Positions 1 to 13,800 of a stretch of DNA of 64,000 nt are shown here, piece by piece; positions within the stretch are counted from its first letter, which is position 1; the number at the start of each line of letters is the position of its first letter. Both the position numbers and the translations under genes were made by a program. Source of the stretch: Serinus canaria. Taxonomy: Eukaryota > Chordata > Aves > Passeriformes > Fringillidae. The stretch spans positions 59,753,543 through 59,817,542 of the forward strand of contig NC_066314.1 of the NCBI RefSeq assembly GCF_022539315.1, written 5' to 3'. The notes beneath the pieces were generated by a model, which saw nothing but the letters and a program-made list of their open reading frames with translations, did no database searches and had not been told where the DNA came from.

Positions 1-3000
1 CATTTGTCTGGATTCTGCCCATTCAGGAGTGTGGTTAAAAGAAGGAGGAACAGAAAATGAAGCTGAGAGAGAAGCAAATACAACACCTGTAAGATATTGG
101 TGTGCCCTGGCACTGGATGCAGAAGCTCTGCCAATTTCCCTCTGAGTTGTGTGGCAGGAGCTACAAGAACTGATGGCATATGTCATGAGGGTAAACAGGG
201 TTGATCATGTGTGATAGGCCATGAAGCTTTCATGCACTGCTAATCAGAAATTTGGTGAAATGCCTGTTTTCCCCTCCTTTTTAGTACAGCTGTTGCCACT
301 CTGTTCCCTTACCACCAGAAGGACAGGGATGGTAGCTGGACCCTCCTGGGTGCACACAGCTTCAGTTCTGCCCTGAGCAATTTGTTCTCAAACCCAGCCA
401 GAAGTACCTGGAATTGTGAGGTTTATGTAGTTTTGGTTTGTCTTTTTTTTTAATTCTGTTTTCCATTACCTATGGAGTACCATGTCAAGCAGCAGCAAAT
501 AATATCACATTGTTTCCTTCATTTCATCTGGCACCTGGATTTTAGGGGTTGTACCCTGCAGAAATCCAGACACTCTACTCATGATGCTTACATTCATATC
601 ATCTAGAAAAAAAATTCTTTATTGGAGTTTAATGCCTAGCAGCCACTGCTATTTGGGTGCAATTTTCACAAACAACAAAATTACTTCCGTAATGAAAATG
701 GCTCTTGAAAATGTATCTGCTGTGTATTTTTAGTACAAATTTACTTTTACCCAAACCCAGATTAAATATTTTACTGCTGAATTAGGATAATGATATGTTA
801 GATATTTTAGTAGAAAATGAACCTGTTTCTAATTTAAATGTTGTAGGTTTTAAAAGAACAGATCACTTTACATAGTGTTGGGAAAACTTACCATTTTATG
901 GAACTGAAAATTTAGCCACAGCTGGTAAAATAATCAAGAATTCCATTTCTGTGTAGTGGGCAGGAGGAGAAAGCCATGACTCCAAGCAGTTTGTTTTCTT
1001 GACTGAGGAGAGAGTTTAAGAATGGCATTGGGGCCTATAAGCACAGAGACCCATCCTGACGTGGGTGCTCTTCCAAACACAATCTCTCCTCAGCAAACAT
1101 GGCCTGTGATGAAGACCCATCTCATATCCAAATTGCCAGACAAGTCACAGTGAATCCCTGGCATCATGATAAGGACTCACTTTGTTCTCTTTATTTATGC
1201 AAATTGCCATGGAAGCAGAAGCAGTCTGGTTGGGAGTGTTTTCTGCTTGGCACAGTAGGTGAGTTTGCTGAGGAAAGGGAAGGAATTAGGCTTGCTGGGA
1301 GCTCTGTGCTGCTCTGTACTGGATGAAAGCAAGGCATTGGCTGTGCCCTTGTACATCACCCTCCTTCCTTCTGCCCTGACTCCCCCAGGCCAGCTGCAGC
1401 CAGCTTTATTATCCAGCAACAGTCAGTGATGAGGATGGTGATGTTAACACTGTATAAAATAAGGCAATAATAGGTAAAATCTGCAGGCTGAGGGATAGAG
1501 AGTGTCCCCCTCCCTTTTCAAAGAGCATCCACAGCTCTCACCTCAACCCCAGCCAGCAGGAAAATATCTCCCTTACTTTTTTCTGCTTTTGAAACACTTT
1601 TGAACACAGTGCTGGGGCAGGGTGAGGTTGGCCTCTTCAAAGGACAGATAAGGGGCACAGAAATGTCCATTCCCTAAGCAATGCTTCTCTGTGAAGAGTG
1701 AAGGATGAGGCAAACTGGAGAGGCAAGAGGATGATTTTAGACAGCAGGCTTGCTGGGGTAACATATTTATCTATTTATCATTTTAGGCTTTGTTTATAAC
1801 GAAACATGCTGGCTATATCTGTAAATATTTAAAATAGTTCAGTTGGTGGTAGGCGTGGGAAGGGGACCCAAACAGGGATTCTGGGCATTTTCCTTGCTGT
1901 TCCTTCTGACATGTCAGCTCAGAGCAGTTGGTAACATAGCGACAGGCTGCAGCACTTCATTATCACCACAATCTGCTACCTTTTAATATAGTATCTGACA
2001 TTTCAGTCAGACAGAGATCTGCATCCTTAAGCTGGCAGGAACTTGCTGCCTTGCACTTGAGAACATCGCCTTGCTGGGTGTGGGCATGAGGCAGGGCACA
2101 GGCTGCCAGTGTTTATGTAGATATGCCAAAGCATGGCATTCAGGTGAAAGGCAAAAATATATAAATACTGATGAAAAATTGCCAGCAAGATCCCCACCAT
2201 CCTCTGCCATCTGGCAAAACCATTTCCCTGCTATGCAGTTTCCAGCAAGGGCTCACACAAGTGTTTATTTGAGAGGAGAAAACCCAGTGTCACTTGAACT
2301 TTGTTGGCAGAGCTGAGGTACCCAGTGGGGCAGGGGCCAGTGTTGCCCGTGCCACGAGGTTGTAGGGAAGATGCCAACACTGAAAATGGTGTGGCCAGGG
2401 GGGCACAGGCTTGCAACTATGTTAGCCAGGCAAGAGGCACAGGCAGGACTGTACTTTTGGGATTGCAGTGCAGGGAAAAATTTGAGCTTGGAAAGTTTTG
2501 ACATAAAAGAAGCTGAAGCCTTTTCCTTAGGTATGTTAGAGATTTATTAATTCAGACCTGCCTCTTTTGCATGGGTTTGTGTGGCTCATCTTGAATGTTT
2601 TGTTTTGCTCTGTCTACTTGCCCTTGTTGTGAGTCTGCTATTAGAAAACCTAAATAAATGGCAGAAGTGAAAATGTGTAATAATATCTATTGCTCATTTG
2701 ACCCTCTGCATCTCAAGACCTCACTTATAAAATCTTAAATACAATCAGAACTGGAAAGCAGATGTTACTAATAATAATTTTCCAGGTGGGTAAACTGAGG
2801 CTCAAGCAGTTACTGGCCATGTACAGACTTTCCTACCTTTACTGAGTAGCAGAGTTTCTCCCAGGAGGCTGAATTTTATATATTACATGGAAAAGATGCA
2901 CTAAAGTCTGAGGATTTGGCTGCAAATAAGTAACCTAACTTTGAAGTCAGAAAGTTCTGGTTTGCTGAAGATTTGCTTTGCTACTCTAACAACTTGGCAA

Positions 3001-6000
3001 GCCTGATGTTTCCTGTTACAGCCCATTGAGATTTCAGTCAGGGGTACCAGCATGACTGAGAAGTTTAAATGCTGCGCTAAATGCTGATCATCAGAAGAGC
3101 TGCCCTGTTTGTCCCACAGCTGCACAGGGGTAATGTGTGAAATCCTCTTTGTTTGTAATGCTTTCTGTGTTATCCAGCTTGAAACACTAGATAAGCTTTT
3201 GTTAATATTTCACCAAAATTTGTATCTTAAACAAATCTTTGATCAAAGCTTAAATTACCTCATTTGATCTAAGCTGACTTTATAGATAGAAGTAGAATAA
3301 GGGGATGATTTCCAGTACTCTCCATTTTATCTTGGCTAGAATAGTTTTTCTCAATAATTCATGCATTACAACATCCATAATCTTTCTTTTATTATGGCTA
3401 GACTATTTGCTTTAATACTAGGTTTAAAATGTCTTGTAGGATAACTATGGGGGTTCTGTGAACTAAATTGTTAACAGCATTTTTCTGCTTTGTAATTCCT
3501 TTAAACTCGTGACGCTTTAACTTATACTAACACATTATGATTATTGCTGTGAAAAGAAAGGTGAAATCTTTTCTTGTCAATGAGAAGCAAGTATGTAAAA
3601 CACAATCCTGGTCTGATTTGTGAGCAGTGGTTAGCAGAGTGATTTAGTGGAAACTTCATAAAAGCACTCCAGTAATTTGGGACATTTATCTTAATTTTTA
3701 CAATCATCCACAACCAGTGAAAGCTTAATATTCATTGCAAAACAGGGAGACTTGAACTCCTAAGTGTCTAAAGCCTTTTGAAAATCAATGGTTCAATTCT
3801 CAAAAGCCTGTTTTTCCTTCTAAAACTCTCAATTCAAATTCAGGGGTTTTGTTTGAGTTATTTTAATGTATTAAACTTCCTTAATACCAACACAAGTTTG
3901 CCTTAAAGGGTCTTTCACTCACTTAGTGAGTGTGGGAAATATGTAGGATTCTGTGTTATACCAAAATGCATCATGCATCTCCTGGGAAAGACTGAACTTG
4001 CTCACTAAAGTTCAAAGCCTGTGAATAATAAAGTAATAAAATACTAAGAGAGAATGCTGAGCATGCATTAATTGATCCAACACACTTGTTGCCCAGTGGA
4101 GGGCTGGCAAACACCAGTAGACAACACTTGTGGTCAAGGAAGGGGTATTGCATAGTGAGAATGTACCTGGGAATCATCCTCCTGCTGTTTCTAGATGTGT
4201 TGAACAGGCTTTTCGTAATGTTTGGAAGTCACCAGTGTGTTGGAGGTCTGACAAAGGTGTCAGTCAGCTAGGAAATATCAGGAGATATCAGAGGGCAGGC
4301 ACAGGAAGAGCTTTTGAATTCCAGGTCACAGTCACCGGATCTGCATGGCAGATTGAGTTTGCTGTGCAAAACCAGCTTCCTACTGTTTGTTACATTGTGT
4401 AACAGAAATTGGTTGACAAATATCATCAAAGGATATGAAGCAAACACTTAAGAGGCTGAAGAGCTTTAGTGCTAAGGTCATTTTCCACAATTTTGCTTGA
4501 TCAGAATGAGGGGAAAGGGATTCATCACCATTATGGCACTGGAGTGTGCAGCTCTTTGCTGAGACCACTCTAGACTTTGCACCTCATTTTGTAGCAGCTC
4601 TTCCCTTCACAAGAAGTGCTTGCTGAGTGTATTGGCTTACCTCACCTTGCAATTACCCCCCACACTGCTTCTCACCCACTTGCCCTGGTGGGATGGGAGA
4701 GAGAATCAGAAGAATAAAAGTGGAATAACTCGTGGACTGAGATGAAGGCACTGTAACAGGTAAAGCAAAAGCCACACACACAAGCAAAGCCAAACAAGGA
4801 ATTAATTTCCCATTTCCCATGGGCAGGCAGGAGGTCAGCCATCCCCAGGAAAGCAGGGTGCCATCCCAGGTAAAGGTGACTTGGGAAGAAAAACTTCATC
4901 ACTCCCAACATCCCCGCTCTTCCCCCTTCCCTAGCTTTGCCTGGTGAACATGACAAGGCACAGTGTGGATATCCCTTGGGTCAGTGGGGATTAGCTGTCC
5001 TGGCAGTGCCTCCTCTCAGCTTCTCGTGCACCCCCAGCCCACTCCCCATGGGGAGACAGGCAGGAAAGGCCCTGACTCTGGGTAAACCCAGCTGAGAAGC
5101 AGCTTTCCAACTTCTGCAGCATGAGCAGTATTTCCAGCACGAACCAAAAACATAGCCTGTACTAACTACTGTGAAGAAAATTAACTCAGTCCCAGACACA
5201 AACACCACACCATGGCAGTCTGGGTCTAAAAATAGTGCTGATGTTAATGGAAGAATAGAATGAGATGTGAATGAAAAATTGAATACATTATATTGATGTC
5301 TCAACTAAAGAGAGATTTCTGACAGTACTTCTCCCGCAGTTTTGTAAAACAGTACTTCCATTTTATTAACAATGACTGAAAGAAATAAACAATTGCCTAC
5401 ATATTTTTCTGGTGAGAAGTTTCTCCTTCTGAAATCCTTATAATGAAAGGCCATTCTCTCTGCCTTTCTCAAACCAATTTGTTCATAATTGCTACCTTAG
5501 AAAATGAACGTGTCTGAAGATTTCAGTTTTCATCTTCCAGTCTAGATCTTTAAAGTAGAGGCAAAACAAATGAGCTCAAGCTAAAAATTTCTCCTTTTTT
5601 GTGTGTGTGCTTTCTTTTTTGGGGTTTTTTCCCACAAAAATTAGAGCTAAAACAATAGAATAGACCCATGCTCCATAATGCTCTAAACTTTTGCAAAACC
5701 ATAAGACCTGGAAATTTCCTATAAAGAAATTTCTTACTTGTGAAACAATATAGAGCTTTATAATCAAAAATAAAAAAGTCTGCCTACCTCCAATTACTGA
5801 TCTTTTGTATTCCATAGTGGAAGAAAGAAGTGAATCTCATAATTCAATATCTGAGAAAATACAGCCTGGCAGTTAATGGAAAGGAACCTGCTGTGGGTAA
5901 TTTTGGGTACATTTCAGAGTTTATCATTGACTCACAGCACAGAGCAAGGAACTTGATCTCTTTGCAGCCCACTTTATATCACTATTTAAAAGTTTTAAGG

Positions 6001-6237
6001 AAATTGACCTTCCAAGAGTTTTTTTAAGCCTCATTTTTTATAAGACACCAGGACAGGACCAATCACTAGAGAGATTTCAAAGCATAATTAGTGTCAGAGG
6101 ATTCCTAGGCTATTTCCTACTTTGGTGATGTGCAATTAATCCTGTAGGCATCTCAAAGTGCCTAAATACCCAAATTCACTCAATGAAACAATTTACAGTT
6201 GCACCAAAAATAGATAGAGGACGATAAATATATAAAG
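1..6237. other. AT-rich DNA, no gene seen
   Basis: I find no open frame with recognisable protein character, no splice-consistent exon set and no RNA gene. Short open frames here (all under about 110 codons) lack domain-like composition. The stretch could be intergenic or intronic; nothing in the sequence decides which. Confidence 0.6.
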
Positions 6238-6242
6238 ATAGG

Positions 6243-6313
<71 letters not shown>

Positions 6314-6366
6314 GTGGATGATGGATGGATGGATGGATGGATGGATGGATGGATAGATGATGGATG

Positions 6367-6442
<76 letters not shown>
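6238..6442. repeat. Compound GATA/GGAT tetranucleotide microsatellite
   Basis: About 205 bases of tetranucleotide repeat. A GATA run (about 6,241-6,312) changes to a GGAT/GATG run (about 6,313-6,368) and returns to a GATA run up to 6,442. A few interruptions (GATGATGG) mark the two switches. The open frame across the minus strand is an artefact of the repeat. Such tracts are usually length-variable between individuals. Confidence 0.97.
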
Positions 6443-6443
<1 letters not shown>

Positions 6444-9400
6444 AAATAAATTAAACAAGGGTAAAGATAAGATAAAGAGAAAACTTGAAAACTCCTTTGG
6501 GTGGCTCTTTAAGCTGTCAAGTAAAGTGAGCTGTAATGTAAAGTAAAGTGAGTTAATGACAAATTAGCAGTGGTAAATCTGTTTTTCCTCTTGACTGTAT
6601 TGCTGAGATATTCCTTAGTTTGTTCCAAGATGTTGCTATTAGGAGTCTTGGATGTAAAGCAAGCATTTTGACAGTGTACCTGAATTAACTTTCTGTGAAA
6701 AAAGAGATGATATTTTAAAAGTTGTCTGTGATACCTAACTGCAATTGTGTAATACTGGAATATATTCATCATTGCTGCTAGTTACTGAGTTAAGAAAAGC
6801 CAAAGGACCAGCTGAATAGTCTCCTTTTGGGGTAAATCAAAGGAGCAATTAACCATTTGGACAGCCAGGGCCTGATGCAGTGATGGGAGGCACTGAGCAC
6901 TTGCACCATGCAGCTCAGGAGAGCAGATGCCACGAGTGGGTCCGGGAGCCCCAGCTCATCCTGTGCCATGTAAATCTGAGTCTGGGGACTCAGCTGGTGT
7001 GGTGCTGGCCACTGCCAGCCGTGCTGGGAGGCAGAAGGCTGAGCAGAATGCTGAGAGGGCTCTGGGGGAGCTGGCTGCCAGGACAGCCACCGGGCTGCAA
7101 GCAGATTACGGGAGGTCGAGTGCGGATTTGTGCGTGGCAAGAGCAAGAGCAGAGAGTGCTGGTAACACTTTGAGGGAAAGCCAAGAGCCCATATTTCACT
7201 TTGTAAACACAGTTTTCTTTCTCAAGGCATTCTTTTCTGCCTTTTTTGGAAAGTTTAACTTATGCTGTGTTATAGGAAACAAGTAGTTTTAGCCAGTTTC
7301 TTCTTCTGTCACTACTTGCATCTTACAGTTTTAAAGCTCTGCACCTGTGTCTTGGAATAAGAGATCTTTGCCCTTTCTGGAAAGATTTAATTAAAAAAAC
7401 TTATTAGACAGAAATTCAGCTGGTGTTTATATGAATAATGAAGAAGATGAATATTTATAATTTGCTTTTCCTTTGCGCTTTAGGAGTTAGGTCCTCTAGA
7501 GAAAATAAACAAGTCCCAATATATTCAAAGCATCCTGAAGAAGAAATTCAGGACTCATGTCCTGAAAATCATTTTAGAACTAAAAAATTTGTATTTCAAA
7601 TTTAAATTGGCAAGATGTCTCTTCAAATCTCCCCATCAGAAAGAGTCTAAAATTAGTATTCAAATTTAATTAATACACTGGATATAAGAAAATTAAAAAA
7701 GGAATTATCCCATGCATCCTCTTGTGTGTATATGGGTTTTTTCTTACAAGTGCCATTTTAATCTATGCTAAAGTTTATATTCTGAAAAATAAACTTGTTT
7801 GAATGTATGTTTGCTTCTGTTCTATTGGGACAATAATTTACATTCCCATATTATTTAGCAGTCACCTCAGCTTACAGCATCACTTGTATTTATGCCCTTC
7901 AGAATTGTCCTCCAGAGAGAGGTAAATCTAATTTCTCATCCATTTTCTTAAAAATTTTGCAGTTGCTGTATCACATGGGTCAAGCTTGGTATTTCTTCTT
8001 ATGCCTAAGGTTACTGAAAGTACCTTTCTTTATTACAGTTGTATTTTTTTCTTTTCTTTATATTTTCCCTCCCTAAGTGGTTAACCTGTGTATGATGCCA
8101 TTGCCATGCCAGTAACAAAGCAGCAGTTCTGTGTTGAGAACCCTACTACTCATTCTGGATTTAGGGCAGTCAACCACTGTGAGTTTGGATGAAGATTCAA
8201 GAACTAAGTTTATATGAATATATTAATGAAAGAGACAATATTATAAAAAAGTAATTAAGCATAGAAAAGACATGAAACCAGAATGCTTTAAATTAGTAGC
8301 AGGCCTTACAACACCACCAGGTAAGGTACTGCTGCAGACAACCTCCTTGCTGAAATTAAATTATTTGGCCCATGTAGAATAGAAAAACAGTTTTTTACTG
8401 CATCCCATACAGGCTCAACAGTAGAAAGAACCTTCTGTGACTGCAAAATGAAAATGTGCCAGAGGGAGATCTGTGTCCAACTGTTCTTCAAAGGCTCTGA
8501 ATCTGTCAGCAGGTGTAGTCCCCTGCAGATCACTTTGCAAAACTTTTTCAGATGTTTCCCTAAATGTGGGACTTATTGTTTGAAAATTGTTTGTCAGATA
8601 TTGTAGAAAGAGTCAGAGCCCAGCAGTGTTATCAGAAGAACAGCTGGTGACCTTTGTGAACTCCCTGTAAGCCTAACTGCACCTTCTTGATCACTTAGCA
8701 TCAGGTCCCATGCTGTCCAACGCCATAAAATAAGGGGGTGTGGGGGTATTTTACAGGGCATTTTTGGCTGAGATAGGGTTAATTTTCTTACTAGCAGCTG
8801 GTGAACTCCGGAGAACACACATTTGAAGAGTTTTGTATAATTGAGAGAAAAACAGTGTATTTAATTATTTTCTGGTTTTGAAATGGGAAAAAAACCCCAG
8901 TGCAATGAAAGAATCAGCACTAAGTGATTTAAAATGTCAAGAGCTTCAATTTCTATCAATTCCACATACAGCTAAGTTTGAATGTTTTATAAATTGAATA
9001 AAGTGCTTACAAATGTTTTAGAAATACCAAGTGCTATGCTGCCATTTTATTAGATACAGACTACATGATGTTGGAAGCTGAACAAAGTGGAATTTCACCA
9101 AGCCCTGGAGGTGGACAACAGGATTTCTCACTTGGCTTGGGTGTGTGGTCTTGGTCCAGCACTGTGGATGAGTACAAGTACAAAAGGTAAAAGAAACTAA
9201 AGTAAAATGGGCAAGATTAATCAATGAAAAGTAAACTGAAAAGACCATGAGCATGTTGGACAGGAGCCATGCAGTGTCTGCTGTGATAAGCCTGAAGAGT
9301 CAAGACAAACCTTTCCCCCCTGCTTGTAGGTCTGTTCCTTCTCTTGCTGCTGTGCCCCGGTGAAGTTCTTTCAGTGACTACCACTGCTTGAATAATTCAG

Positions 9401-9879
9401 ACTTTCCCAAAAAAACCTGCAAAAATCCACCCGCAAAAAATGCCTAGAAAATTTAGTAACCAGGGTGTGACTGTCAGTTTAATGGAGAGTTTTAAGTGCT
9501 TTCTTTAAGTTCTAATTCAGTTCTAATTCAGGAGTTTATAAGATGACATTTTAGGCAAATGTCACTCAGCAGCTCATTTGTTGTGCAGTATATAATATCT
9601 GTACTCAAAGGTTATACCTACAGTTTAAAAACAATTCTATTTCTCAGTGTGTGGAAGCACTGTGAGTGGAGTTGTACCATTTCAGGGCAGCAGCTGTCCC
9701 CAAAAGCTACTTTTTCTTCAAAGTACTGTCTCCCAAACCTCCCTATTTTGCTATGAAGGGATTTCTTCCAAGAGTCCAGTGATTTCCCTTCATCCTACTG
9801 CCAGGCAATGGTGGATTCAAATGAAAAATAAGTATTTGCATTCCCTCTTTTGTCCAAATAAGAAATGTAAAAAAAAATA
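6443..9879. other. Mostly AT-rich DNA, no convincing gene
   Basis: A short GC-richer patch at about 6,890-7,160 is open in more than one frame on both strands. It has no domain I recognise and no start or splice context that favours one frame. The rest is AT-rich and holds nothing I can support as a gene. Confidence 0.5.
8755..8815 (+). mobile_element. Possible fragment of an avian retroviral LTR
   Basis: The words GAGATAGGGTTAATTTTCTT and the following CTAGCAGCTGG resemble, from memory, an internal segment of a common avian LTR family. Only about 60 bases match and I see no ends, TATA box or target duplication. This is a weak, knowledge-based call. Confidence 0.25.
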
Positions 9880-10830
9880 AAAAAACAGAAAGCAGCACAT
9901 GACACACAGAATGGCAAGGAGGCACATCAGTAATGTCCTTGATAAGAAGCCTGCTGAAGGCAGAAAAACTTAATAGGAATTTTTCAAAATACATCAAAGC
10001 AGAGAGTGAAACAGAGAATCAGCCAAAACAGAAAATTATCCAGGTGTAAAAGGGAAGAGGAAAAAGGGAAAAAAAAATTTTTTTGAGGTTGTAGCCCTAT
10101 TTTCACTTTGGAGAGGTTTAAAAGAGAGTCCTGCATTCAGGTAAAAGTTTGAGAGCCTTTTAGAAAAGGAAATATTGGCAGAAGAGATGTTCAGAACAAA
10201 CTTATAAAACTGATAATAATGTTTAAATTGTTTATTAAAGGATTCAGTAAGGCTTTGATTAAAAACCAGAGAAAGTTAAGCCAGTTTTTAAGAGTGATTT
10301 CACAAAAATACAGCTCAGCAAATCTGATTTCCACAGCAGGAAAACTGGCAGACTTTATATTAAAACAGGAATAGTTTCTGATATACAAGTATAAAACATT
10401 GGGGAAAAATGAACATTTTTGTCATGCACCACAGATCTGTCAGCTTCTTTGTGACAGCTAACAAGAAAGAAATAAAAGGGCCTTAGTTAATATAGCATTA
10501 TTGGATTTCAATTCAATTATTGAAGATTTGAAAAGCTATTGCAAATGTAAATAAATGACTTGCCATTGATATTTTCACTCAAGAGTCTTTGAAGAGCTTG
10601 TGCTATTCCTTGTAATCATAAATGATCAGAAAGAAGGGGAAATTAATGAGATAATAAAATTGGTTGCTGACACAAAATTAGTCATAATAGTAAAAATGAA
10701 ACCTCAAAACTTATTTACAGGGAAGTATTTTTTCAATGGTGATTTGGCAATTTTGGAACTTTTTCTCCAGAACATCATGGGTATAGAAATTATTAGGCCA
10801 TTCAAATATTAGAAAAATTAATCTAAATCC
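9880..10830 (+). mobile_element. Old, degenerate CR1-like LINE fragment (reverse transcriptase part)
   Basis: The clearest part is 10,600-10,690, which reads LFLVIINDQKEGEINEIIK then LVADTKL. This follows the CR1 reverse-transcriptase pattern LFNIFIND...ADDTKL, with the second D of the catalytic ADD lost. Upstream, about 9,890-10,000 reads as a broken match to the CR1 stretch before the RT (KPAEGRKT, then FFKIHQS). Stops and indels separate the two parts. The boundaries are approximate. It is much more decayed than the CR1 at 24,570. Confidence 0.5.
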
Positions 10831-13800
10831 TATAACTACTCATAGCTCCAAACAAGGCAAACATTCAGGAAGAGCTACACACTCCTTCCAGGCACAGTCA
10901 GAGACAGAAAGCTGGAAGAGAAAAATTGCATGTGTCTCCTATTTCTATCTCTAGCTGAATTCTGCTTTCTGAGGAGGCTGTAGAAATTCTGCAGAGTTTC
11001 AGGGTAGGGACTGTAATTCAGGACAGGCTCCCTGTGTGCCATGTGGGAAGTGTGGGGTGATGCCCTGTCCTGTCCTTTGGGTGCAGGATAACTCATGACA
11101 GTGCATGTCTTCATCACATTCAGGTAAGACCTTGCAGAAGCTGCAGAATTCTTATTCAGTGTAGTAGGACACTGTGGAAAACACCTTGAAAAAACCAAAC
11201 CAACCCCCACCAAAGTTCCTTCCCTGATCATAACACACAGAAGAATTTTGGTTTTCAGTGTTGCATTAGAGACATGTTGATCCTTGGTACTGATGAGGAG
11301 CTTATCAATGCCAAAGGCAGGGAATTGTTCCAGAATAAAAGTTGGGGTCTCAGTTAAGCTACTCATTATTATTTATTAAAACTGTTCCCTGGTTAAGAAA
11401 CCATGACTCTTCTGAAAATTTTCTACCAAAAACCTCTTTTATCACAGCCTAGCACCTTTGGAAGCTTATGAGGGTGCTAAAGGCCTCCCATAATCCACCC
11501 CAGATCTCATTTCTCTTTGTCACCTTTGTGAATTTGATTGCATCATGCTCCAGCTACTCCTAATTAAACCTGTCAGTCAGACAAGTGTCCTGACTTGTTC
11601 TGAGAGAGAGACAAACCCAGCAGACATCGTGCTGAGGTGTTGCCAATGTGGGGACCTTGGAAAACAAGCCCAAGCAATGAATCTGGGACAAGAAGAGGAA
11701 AAAAGGATACTGCACTCTTCAGGGAGCAGGCTGGTCAAGAGGACTGGCTAGAACAACGAACTGCCTTTTCCATGATTAGCCAGAGTTTGTTCAATACAGC
11801 ACCACCATTGTTGGTGTGAGCTGAAATTGCCACTGAGAACCTCAAACACTGCATCAGGAATTAAATAAAGTTTAAACACAGAGGGCGTAGGGGTGATGAG
11901 GATGGGGTGGGCAAGACAGGCCCAAAAAAGCTTGCTTTTCTTCTTATGTAATTTTTTTTTTCTGCTCCACAGAGAGAGATGACAGCTCTCATATGTTTAA
12001 TTCTGGCACCTTTTCATTAGTACTAAATTTGCTTTCTAAAACTAGGCAGTAGCACCAGGAACTTTGTCTTTGATTAGAGCAATTTTAAGACTGAGTTCAT
12101 TCTTAGGTACCTTGATGAATCAGTGCCCAAATTTTCAGCTCCAGTTCTTAGCCTTTGAAAATATGTAGAATTGTACTGCTGGTTAGATAAACCAAACAGA
12201 TCTCTGAGGGAAAGGTGTATTTCTAGACTTGAGCTGTCACTCCTTCCCTTCAGAAAAACAAAACATCATGCTACATATCTATCTAGATTACTAGGTTTTT
12301 TTTTTTTCCCTAAAATATTAATATATTTTAAAACATAAGCATTTTCTGTTCTGACTTACCAGTTCATCTGACTCACTGAATTTCATCCAGTCATTTCTGG
12401 TTTGAATCTAATAGCCTGTAAATGAACTAGAACTTTTCTTCTGGGTAGACATGCAATCAAAGAAAACATTGATTTTATACTTGGAGCATATTGTTTTCAA
12501 AAAGTGTTTTCTCTGCACATATCTATTTAAAAATATGACCACAAAGAATCTTGAAACAGTCTCAGGATATCACACTGTCTGGACAGAAAAATTTGTGCAG
12601 AATATTCATCTGACAATAAGGAGTGATGCAGAATATGATACTAGTGAAAAAACAGCTATAATTTTATATTCAGTTCTTGCTACAAAATCCCTAAAATCAT
12701 TTCTAAGGGAACCAACTTATTATCTTATTTCAGGTTTATTTTAAATCTCAAAATTACTTAATTGTGTTTATTTGCAAGTGATATGTGAATGCTGTTGTGT
12801 TGATACCTTTATCTTTGTGAGACAGCCTGAACTGGATTTCTTGGGATGCAAGGGACAGTTTGCTCATGTCATTCACCAGTCATTTTTGTAGAGAAGTAGA
12901 AAGACTCAAACCTAGGAACAGAATAAAGTGCATTTCCCCATGCACTTCTAGAAGGCTCCTAATTCAGAAATGTTTGGTTAAAATAAACCACTGGAGTCCT
13001 GTAAAAAAGCAGTTTTTGGAGGACCAGAGGGGGTTTTTCTTAGCACTGAAAAGCACATTGTAGCAGTCAGAGGGTATTCAGAAACATCATTTGAGGGTTT
13101 TCTTGCCTTCTGTCTGTAAGGTTGGGTTACCTTAACTGGAAACAGAAGAAATGCACTGAAATTACTGCTGGACATCAGCCAAATATAAAGAGTCTCCTGT
13201 CAGACCCTACACAGACAGGTGAGACAGTCAAAGCCATACTGTCATGGGCTTCTGAGTAAGGTGATTCTCCCATGAAGTCTCTGCCTGTTTCTGCACCTGT
13301 ATTTTATCCATTGCATGATCAAAGTGGTTTTGTCAGCCCCCACATCCACCCCATGGTGTTCCTTTTGCTGGGAGCTGAATGAAATCACAGGAGAGTTAAA
13401 CTGCCAGGCACCTTTTCATCACAGAGTGCACAAAGATGCATTTGCCCTTCTGCCCAGCTCTCACACGTGCAGAGGCTTCACCTCAGTTCCAAGGCAGATT
13501 TGTAAAGGCTCCTGGGCGTGGGGAGCGCATGAAAAAGAAAGAAGAGGTGTTGAGGTGAGGTGTGGAACAGAGCTGGGCATGTTCCAGCCATGCCTGCAGT
13601 ATCAGAGGTGTTAAAATCAAAGATGTAGGTGTATTGTTTACAGTGTGAGGGCCAACAGAGGACAGCACAGAGGATTTCAAACCTGTTTGAAAGGAGCCTG
13701 CAAGGTGTCAGCTTCTTTCTTCTCCATCCAGGCTGTGGAAGGATCCTAGCAAAGGTCTCTGTTTCATGCCAGAAATGTTCAGAAGTTTGTCCTGGTGGCT

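Noticed and set aside
6238..6442. Repeat tract resembling a direct-repeat array
   Set aside because: A four-base unit without spacers is a microsatellite, not a CRISPR array.
6890..7290. GC-richer patch open in several frames (about 119 codons on the + strand)
   Set aside because: No recognisable domain, no supporting splice sites and no second copy to compare. Not enough to call a gene.
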